From contig JAJZRZ010000001.1 of assembly GCA_021850085.1 (NCBI GenBank), positions 1-29,077 of the forward strand: 29,077 nt of DNA, read 5' to 3'. Source of the DNA: Actinomycetes bacterium. GTDB lineage: Bacteria; Actinomycetota; Coriobacteriia; Anaerosomatales; Anaerosomataceae. Below the pieces are notes generated by a model that was not told where the DNA came from, did no database searches, and saw only the letters and a list, made by a program, of their open reading frames with translations. Below, one piece after another: positions 25,201 through 29,077 of the stretch (positions within the stretch are counted from its first letter, which is position 1; each line of letters begins with the position of its first letter). The position numbers and the translations under genes were made by a program.

Positions 25201-25649
25201 TCCGCGCCTCGCAGCGGGTGCTGCCCGAGGCCCGCATCGCGGTGCCGCTGTACGGTACGGTGCTCGCGGGTGCCATAGACCTGCTCGCGTGGCGTGGCGA
25301 TCACGCAATGGTGGTCGACTACAAGACGGGGACGGAGCCGCTCGCCCTCGACGCGGCCGAGGAGCGGTACCGGCTGCAGGGCGAATGCTATGCGCTCGCT
25401 ACGTTTCGTGCCGGCGCTTCGAGCGTGCGGGTCGTGTTCGCCGAGCTTGAGCGCGGGCGCGAGGTCTCGTACTCCTACGACCGCGACGACGCGAGGTCGT
25501 TGGAGGAGCGCGTCGCGGGCATCGTTGCACGCATGGCCGAGGACGGCTTCGACGCCCACGCGACCTACGAAGCGCAGCTGTGCGAGACGTGTCCCGGCTT
25601 GGGGAGCTTGTGTCCGGTCACTCGGCCGAAACGCGATGCCGCTGGGTGA
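22263..25649 (+). CDS. AddA/RecB-like UvrD-family helicase with nuclease domain
   Basis: This 1128-residue subunit starts at the GTG at 22263, with GGAGG seven bases upstream; the open frame before it runs antisense-like inside addB. All SF1A motifs are present: Walker A AGAGSGKT (~23-30), Ia VTFTEKAAGELA, STIHGMC, Walker B MLDEFQDTN, motif III VGDENQSIYSFR, IV VNYRTAAPLL, V VMSIHASKGLEFP and VI LLYVACTRA. The C-terminal nuclease has FGRAVHAVLE, AGAIDLL and VDYKTG. C899, C1107, C1110 and C1117 form a complete C-x(n)-C-x2-C-x6-C iron-staple pattern, normally noted in the AddB subunit. The last 32 bases overlap rlmN on the other strand. Confidence 0.9.
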   Translation: MADLDPRQELAVDLGPTDVFVAAGAGSGKTRVLSARFVSAVLGRGPCEACQSEQLVAVTFTEKAAGELAERIRGALAAAGEPAAARSVGEAWISTIHGMCSRILRRHALTLGLDPRFRVLDEIEASVLETQALEDVVRDRLTDEAFSALLGVYRFPDVTNAAKGLSDTMRSLDRALNSIGRVSRAEARGEVARALQELRDLAGEFSQLRRIATVDHDHAAVRALLEAAEHEAASGCEIASCERLLEAAISCRLKRLRSVEGLSELVDACEAQIERLTQAAAQMTVGCHEETFLAFAAAYDDRYRRLKEAAGAVDFEDLQLLTVRLLESRPDVAERYRRHFAMLMLDEFQDTNELQMRIIGMLSRGNLCTVGDENQSIYSFRHADVEIFRQRERAATARAELDVNYRTAAPLLEGINALFAHPALLGSRYLPLRSPDEPRTAARPWPGPLARFETRFIDASAGGDDSRQVEAERIAERAAELLAGGLVPGDIAILMRSLAGGRAATVEAALIRRGIPVFTTSGGSFFERPEVVEARALLRSIANVRDDSAVAVVLASRLTGLGADGLVRLRAHADEIARERGCGAREVRLWEAATSPTLDLCADDLAAVGRTVHAIEQARDRRGAAVLSEAVLEPLLALDFDLVLFALGRRGQRAWANILKLARIAGEYESATGGALASFLEYLDLREMHASSEQEATLDGESGAVRVMSIHASKGLEFPAVIVAGLAAPHERGPFVLARDQGAPVLGMTLPRPGGSVHTMGSARALNAATSAAEAEAARLLYVACTRAEECLTIIARTKADKEAGRGLGDLVRRALGMGEAGAARAEGVRVGSATIEVTIAAATLPERVEEPETSAPEEAQTRGTHSAPVTPARGHSGTRRHGVPPRISYTGLATYGRCPLRFHLTSQVRLPAPPAAQQGEALVFGRAVHAVLERCVTPGHDVDVIVAEAARAATLDESAQGRLRAAVDTFLSSEVAREIRASQRVLPEARIAVPLYGTVLAGAIDLLAWRGDHAMVVDYKTGTEPLALDAAEERYRLQGECYALATFRAGASSVRVVFAELERGREVSYSYDRDDARSLEERVAGIVARMAEDGFDAHATYEAQLCETCPGLGSLCPVTRPKRDAAG

Positions 25650-26661
25650 GCTGCCCACACGCGGCGTCGATGTCGGTCCCACGCTCGGTGCGCACCGAAG
25701 TCTCGACACCTGCGGCCTCGAGCGCAGCGGCTACCTGCGCGATCCGCGGGTCGCCCGGCCGTGACGCCTTGGTGCCGGCCACCGGATTCACCGGGATGAG
25801 GTTCACGTGCGACATCCAGCCGCGGGCGAACGCCACGAGGGCCGCGATCTCCTCAGGCGTGTCGTTCTCGCCGGCGATGAGCGCGTACTCCAGGGTGGGC
25901 CTGCGGCCGGTGCGGTGCGTGTAGTCGATCAGCGTGGACTTGAGCTCCTCAAGCGGCCACCGCTTCACGCCCGGCATGAGGCGGTCGCGCGTGGCCTGGA
26001 CAGCCGAGTGTAGCGAGGCGGCAAGCGTGAATTGTTCAGGTTCGGTCGCGAGCCGCCGGATGCCTGGTATGACGCCGCAGGTGGAGACCGTCAGGTGTCG
26101 CGCACGGATCCCGAGCCCGTCCGGCGCGTTCATGAGCCGCAACCCGCCGAGGGTGGCGTCGTAGTTCTGGAACGGCTCCCCCTGGCCCATGGCAACCGCG
26201 TTCGATGCGCGCAAGCCGAAATCCCGCGCGGTCAATGCCACCTGCCAAGTCATCTCGCCGGGCAGGAGGTCACGCGTGAAGCCGCCGCGCCCGGTGGCAC
26301 AGAACGCACACCCCATCGGACAGCCGGCCTGGGTGCTGAAGCACACCGTGAGGCGATCACCGGAGGGTATACCCACGCTCTCGACGGTCACGCCGTCAGC
26401 GAACCGCCACAGGTACTTCCTGGTGCCGTCTGAGGATCGCTGCACCTCCAAGGCGTCAGGCTGATTGAGGGTGTAGGAATTCGCGAGGTTCTCTCGAAGC
26501 GAGGCGGGCAGGTCCGTCATCCCCGCGAAGTCCGGGGCGAGGCGGCCGTAGAGCCATGCCATGAGTTGCCTGCGGCGGAAGGAGGGCTGGCCAAGCGCTG
26601 TGAGCGCTTCAGCCAGCCCCGCCGGGTCGAGCGATGCTATGTCGGTCGGAGCTTCAGCCAC
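25618..26661 (-). CDS. rlmN: 23S rRNA (A2503-C2)/tRNA methyltransferase RlmN
   Basis: This radical-SAM enzyme methylates C2 of A2503 in 23S rRNA and A37 in some tRNAs. I start at the GTG at 26661, which overlaps the rubrerythrin stop by eight bases, giving 347 residues. The longer frame to 26808 is antisense to rubrerythrin. The cluster motif CPMGCAFC (C114, C118, C121) and the two active-site cysteines C107 (VCFSTQ) and C335 (DAACGQL) are all present. MGQGEPFQNYD, STCGVIPGI and LAASLHS match the family (usually 'MGMGEPL.N'). The protein ends a few residues earlier than E. coli RlmN but keeps the C-terminal cysteine. Its 3' end overlaps the convergent addA-like gene. Confidence 0.95.
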   Translation of the reverse strand: MAEAPTDIASLDPAGLAEALTALGQPSFRRRQLMAWLYGRLAPDFAGMTDLPASLRENLANSYTLNQPDALEVQRSSDGTRKYLWRFADGVTVESVGIPSGDRLTVCFSTQAGCPMGCAFCATGRGGFTRDLLPGEMTWQVALTARDFGLRASNAVAMGQGEPFQNYDATLGGLRLMNAPDGLGIRARHLTVSTCGVIPGIRRLATEPEQFTLAASLHSAVQATRDRLMPGVKRWPLEELKSTLIDYTHRTGRRPTLEYALIAGENDTPEEIAALVAFARGWMSHVNLIPVNPVAGTKASRPGDPRIAQVAAALEAAGVETSVRTERGTDIDAACGQLTQRHRVSAE

Positions 26662-27157
26662 CCTGCCCCTGGACCTTCCGGTAGCCGTCCCGGTGCTTGC
26701 GCTCGAAGCCGCCCACGCTTTGGAAGTAGAACGCGACCTCGGGGAAGCCCTCCTCTTCGGCGACGCGAGCGAACTCGGGATACATCGACACGAACTCGTA
26801 GTCCTCACCCTCGGCCGCCGCTGTCAGGTTCTGGGCAGTATCCCCGTACGCGGACATGTACGCGAGATGGCCGAGAGCGTGAGCCGTCTCCTCCTCCGCC
26901 GCCAGATCGAAAGCGGCCTTGGCCTCCACATCACCCTCCAGTCCGGCGATGCGCGAGAACAGCGCGTAACGCCTGTTGGCCTGCGACTCTCCGGCGAACG
27001 CGGCCTGCAGATTGGCAAGCGTCCGGGTGCCGCTCAGGTCCTGAGGCTTTTCATGCGGTGCGAACAAGGACCGTGGCGCGCCGCAGACAGGACAGCTCTC
27101 CGGTGCCGGTCCCACGTGCAGGTACCCGCACCCCTTACACCGATACAGCTCGACCAT
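26654..27157 (-). CDS. Reverse rubrerythrin (rubredoxin-first diiron protein)
   Basis: This cytoplasmic peroxide-scavenging protein is typical of anaerobes. It has 167 residues from the ATG at 27157, with GGAGAGGAG upstream. A rubredoxin-like Fe(Cys)4 domain comes first (C7-x2-C10 and C22-x2-C25). The four-helix ferritin-like domain follows with iron ligands in AGESQANRRY (E57), EETAH (E90, H93), YPEFARVAEEE and FERKH (E152, H155). In classical rubrerythrin the rubredoxin domain is at the C-terminus. The swapped order defines the reverse rubrerythrins known from clostridia and other anaerobes. It lies between htrA and rlmN on the minus strand, probably in one operon, which fits oxidative and envelope stress functions. 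Confidence 0.92.
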   Translation of the reverse strand: MVELYRCKGCGYLHVGPAPESCPVCGAPRSLFAPHEKPQDLSGTRTLANLQAAFAGESQANRRYALFSRIAGLEGDVEAKAAFDLAAEEETAHALGHLAYMSAYGDTAQNLTAAAEGEDYEFVSMYPEFARVAEEEGFPEVAFYFQSVGGFERKHRDGYRKVQGQGG

Positions 27158-27209
27158 GCTCTCTCCTCTCCGCGGACCCGGCTGGTCCGGCACACTGGTT
27201 AATGTGGGG

Positions 27210-28427
27210 CTATTCGGCCTCCACCGCAGGCGGCTTGGCGCCCACCTTCATCGAAAGCTCCAGCTCCTCGCCATCGCGCCACAGTCGCAGCGTGACCTCG
27301 TCGCCGACGGCCCGGCGCCGCACCGACAGGATGAGGTCGTCCATCGACCGGATGCGGTCCTCGTCCACCCCCACGATCACGTCACCGGGCTGTAGTCCTG
27401 CGCGCTCGGCCTCGGTCCCGGGGGTTGTTTCGACCACATATGCGCCTCGCTCCACCGGCAGGTTCTCCTGCGCCATCAGATCGGGTGTCACTGTCTGGCC
27501 GAGCACGCCGAGGAAGGGCGTTTCCACACGCCCGGTCTCGATCAGCTGGTCGGCGGCGAGTGTCGCGCGGTCGATCGGGATGGCCAGGCCCACACCGTCC
27601 GAGACGCCCGTGTCGGTGTAGATGACCGAGGGGATCCCGATGAGTTCTCCCCGTCGGTTGACGAGCGCGCCACCCGAGTTACCCGGGTTGATCGCGGCAT
27701 CGGTCTGGATGGAGTCCACGTAGGGGTACTCGCCGTTGTCTCCTCCGAGGTCGGTGAGCGGGCGGTGGGTCGCGGACACCACTCCCGCGGTGACGGAGGC
27801 CTGAAGGCCGAAAGGCGAGCCGATCGCGATCGCGAGCTGGCCGACGATGACCTCATCGGGGTCGCCGAGCTTGATGAGCGGAAAGCTGGTCTGCACGAGT
27901 AGAACGGCGATATCGCTCTCGCTGTCGCCGCCCACCAGCTCCGCCGGGTAGCTCTCTCCGTCCGAGCCGGTCACGATGATCTCGGTGGCCCCCTCGATCA
28001 CGTGGTTGTTGGTGATGATGTACGTTCCACCGTCCGGAGCCTCCCTGTAGGCGACCCCCGAGCCCTCACCCTGTGCTGGGACGTCGGGGTGAGCCTCAGG
28101 CAGGCCACCGGATGTACCAGGGGAGCTGACGGCGATGTTCACCACGCTCGGCACCGCGGCAGCCACTACCTCTTCGGTGGAATCCCCCAGGATCTCCACC
28201 TGCTGTGTCCGCGGGTCTCTCGTTTCAACGGGAAGGTACCGGTAGGCGAGATATGCACCAGCCACCCCTGAAACGCCCCCAGCGAGCAGCGATGCCGCAA
28301 GCACGGCAACGACGATGCCGACGTGCGAGTGGCGCTGGACGGATGCGCCTTGGTCGCCGATGGCCTGTGCGTGGATCGCCGTAGCCTCAGGAGGCGGCGG
28401 TGCGGGCTGGTGCTGGCTGTTCTCCAT
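27210..28427 (-). CDS. HtrA/DegP-type membrane-anchored serine protease with PDZ domain
   Basis: This protease for misfolded or regulatory envelope proteins has 405 residues. I start at the ATG at 28427, with AAAGGAAG eight bases upstream, rather than at 28526. A Pro/Gln/Ala-rich cytoplasmic tail (1-33) precedes one membrane helix (~36-60). The chymotrypsin-fold protease follows with the triad His142 (TNNHVIEG), Asp172 (SDIAVL) and Ser251 (GNSGGAL). One PDZ domain (~305-395) includes GLQPGDVIVGVD. This is the layout of Gram-positive HtrA and mycobacterial PepD-like proteins. It is divergent from the membrane-protein gene at 28597, and the 52 bases to rubrerythrin contain only a short CGGACC/GGTCCG hairpin (27173-27189). 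Confidence 0.94.
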   Translation of the reverse strand: MENSQHQPAPPPPEATAIHAQAIGDQGASVQRHSHVGIVVAVLAASLLAGGVSGVAGAYLAYRYLPVETRDPRTQQVEILGDSTEEVVAAAVPSVVNIAVSSPGTSGGLPEAHPDVPAQGEGSGVAYREAPDGGTYIITNNHVIEGATEIIVTGSDGESYPAELVGGDSESDIAVLLVQTSFPLIKLGDPDEVIVGQLAIAIGSPFGLQASVTAGVVSATHRPLTDLGGDNGEYPYVDSIQTDAAINPGNSGGALVNRRGELIGIPSVIYTDTGVSDGVGLAIPIDRATLAADQLIETGRVETPFLGVLGQTVTPDLMAQENLPVERGAYVVETTPGTEAERAGLQPGDVIVGVDEDRIRSMDDLILSVRRRAVGDEVTLRLWRDGEELELSMKVGAKPPAVEAE

Positions 28428-28540
28428 GATCGGCTTCCTTTCCCCACGGTGCTGCCGCGTCATACCATAGTACGCTTGCCGACCGGCTCGCACCCGCACT
28501 CGCCGCAGAATCCACGGACTCTCCACATGCTGCCACCGCG

Positions 28541-28569
28541 TTGTGTGACCGTGCCCGCTCGACTAGACT
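28541..28569 (+). promoter_or_regulatory. Possible promoter of the 28597 membrane-protein gene
   Basis: TTGTGT and TAGACT stand 17 bases apart, each only a partial match to consensus (3/6 and 4/6). Initiation near 28576 leaves just enough leader for GGGGAG at ~28584. The opposite strand should carry the htrA promoter, but I see no convincing hexamers there. Confidence 0.35.
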
Positions 28570-28596
28570 GGCGCGGAAGACCGAGGGGAGCACCGC

Positions 28597-29067
28597 TTGT
28601 CCGGCACACAACAAAACGTGCAGCTGGTCGTTGAGCCACAGGGCCCGGCGGAGCTTGAGTCCGCCTCCTTGGCGGCCGAGCCCGTACCTCAGGCTCCCGA
28701 TGCGGTTCTCGTCGAAGGTGTGAGTGGAGGACTCACCTGGGGTCCGTTCGCTGCCTACATGGGCTTGTGGGTCGCGCTCTCGGCCCTGTCGGCATTCTTC
28801 CTTTCAGGGGCGTCGCCGGTGACGCCGGCCCGGTGGATGCCCGAGTATGTCCCCCTGTTGTGGTCGGGTGTGGCACTCACAGCGTTCGGCCCCATCATGT
28901 CGATCGCCGTGTGGCTCGTCGCGCGTGCGCGCCGGCCAAGAGACGAGCGTCAAGGGCTCTTCGCTTCGGCGGCGACTCGCGGATCTCTCACGGCCTTCTT
29001 CGGCGTCGTCCTGTGGCTCGGCACCCTTTTCGTGCTCGAGCTTCTGGCTTCGGGATGGATGTTGTGA
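28597..29067 (+). CDS. Uncharacterised three-helix membrane protein
   Basis: I do not recognise this 156-residue protein. It starts at a TTG with GGGGAG six bases upstream; no ATG or GTG is better placed. The first ~48 residues are Glu/Gln/Pro/Ala-rich and should be cytoplasmic and disordered. Three hydrophobic helices follow at ~50-70, ~84-110 (ending ARARRPRDER) and ~129-151, with few charged residues within them. There are no catalytic motifs or conserved cysteines. The stop TGA overlaps a GTG that could start a further gene beyond the window edge, which suggests an operon. Confidence 0.72.
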   Translation: MSGTQQNVQLVVEPQGPAELESASLAAEPVPQAPDAVLVEGVSGGLTWGPFAAYMGLWVALSALSAFFLSGASPVTPARWMPEYVPLLWSGVALTAFGPIMSIAVWLVARARRPRDERQGLFASAATRGSLTAFFGVVLWLGTLFVLELLASGWML

Positions 29068-29077
29068 ACGTTCTTTC
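29064..29077 (+). CDS. Possible start of a further gene (partial)
   Basis: A GTG at 29064 overlaps the TGA of the previous gene (GTGA), the coupling style used repeatedly in this window. Only four codons are visible, so no product can be given. Confidence 0.25.

Noticed and set aside
27173..27189. CGGACC/GGTCCG hairpin as a terminator after htrA
   Set aside because: The stem is only 6 bp, has no T-run, and lies just before the rubrerythrin ribosome-binding site. A chance GC-rich repeat is as likely.

Overview
The window is the chromosomal replication-origin region of a high-GC bacterium, most likely an actinobacterium. The support is the collinear order dnaA-dnaN-recF-dciA(DUF721)-gyrB-gyrA on one side of the origin and rpmH-rnpA-yidD-yidC-jag-rsmG-parA-parB on the other, high-GC codon use with many GTG starts, and a paired AddA/AddB-like helicase-nuclease. 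A histidine-kinase-type ATPase gene just before dnaA, a small membrane protein between gyrB and gyrA, and a rubrerythrin of the rubredoxin-first type fit an anaerobic Coriobacteriia-like lineage better than mycobacteria or streptomycetes. That placement is inference.

Layout. (1) 1-~320, plus strand: the end of a LacD-like aldolase and the first ~55 codons of a ROK sugar kinase. These meet, at ~310-325, the first ~36 codons of a minus-strand ABC-transporter ATPase. Both genes stop being recognisable at the same point, so this is a deletion/rearrangement scar or an assembly chimera. (2) 424-13001, all minus strand: MacA-like adaptor, HAD phosphatase, gyrA, a small two-helix membrane protein, gyrB, dciA, recF, dnaN, dnaA and a HATPase-winged-helix protein. 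Spacings are tight except before gyrB (126 bp, with an extended -10 promoter) and between dnaA and dnaN (237 bp). (3) 13002-14061: intergenic oriC with at least six DnaA boxes of no more than one mismatch, a decayed integrase-type transposase remnant, and a consensus sigma-70 promoter (TTGACA-18-TATAAT) driving rpmH. (4) 14062-16358, plus strand: rpmH, rnpA, yidD, yidC and jag, ended by a 13-14 bp GC-rich hairpin terminator. (5) 16534-19340: two parS centromere sites, the second forming the first codons of rsmG; then a promoter, parA, parB and a YtxH-like protein. (6) 19388-25649: an addB-like/addA-like double-strand-break repair pair, both with four-cysteine iron-staple nuclease signatures. 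(7) 25618-28427, minus strand: rlmN, reverse rubrerythrin and an HtrA-type protease. (8) 28597-29067, plus strand: an unknown three-helix membrane protein.

How it fits together. Genes diverge from 13.0-14.1 kb, as expected for leading-strand coding on both arms of a bidirectional origin. The window holds initiation (DnaA, oriC), sliding clamp (DnaN), a helicase-related factor (DciA), supercoiling control (gyrase), segregation (ParA/ParB/parS) and break repair (RecF, AddAB-like). Protein insertion (YidC, YidD, Jag), ribosome and rRNA maturation (L34, RsmG, RlmN) and RNase P (RnpA) are interleaved. I see no CRISPR array, intact mobile element, tRNA or rRNA gene. I did not find a convincing new multi-gene system. 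The best leads are the uncharacterised proteins wired to dnaA and to gyrase, the double iron-staple repair pair, the parS-rsmG overlap and the anti-Shine-Dalgarno hairpin in front of addB.
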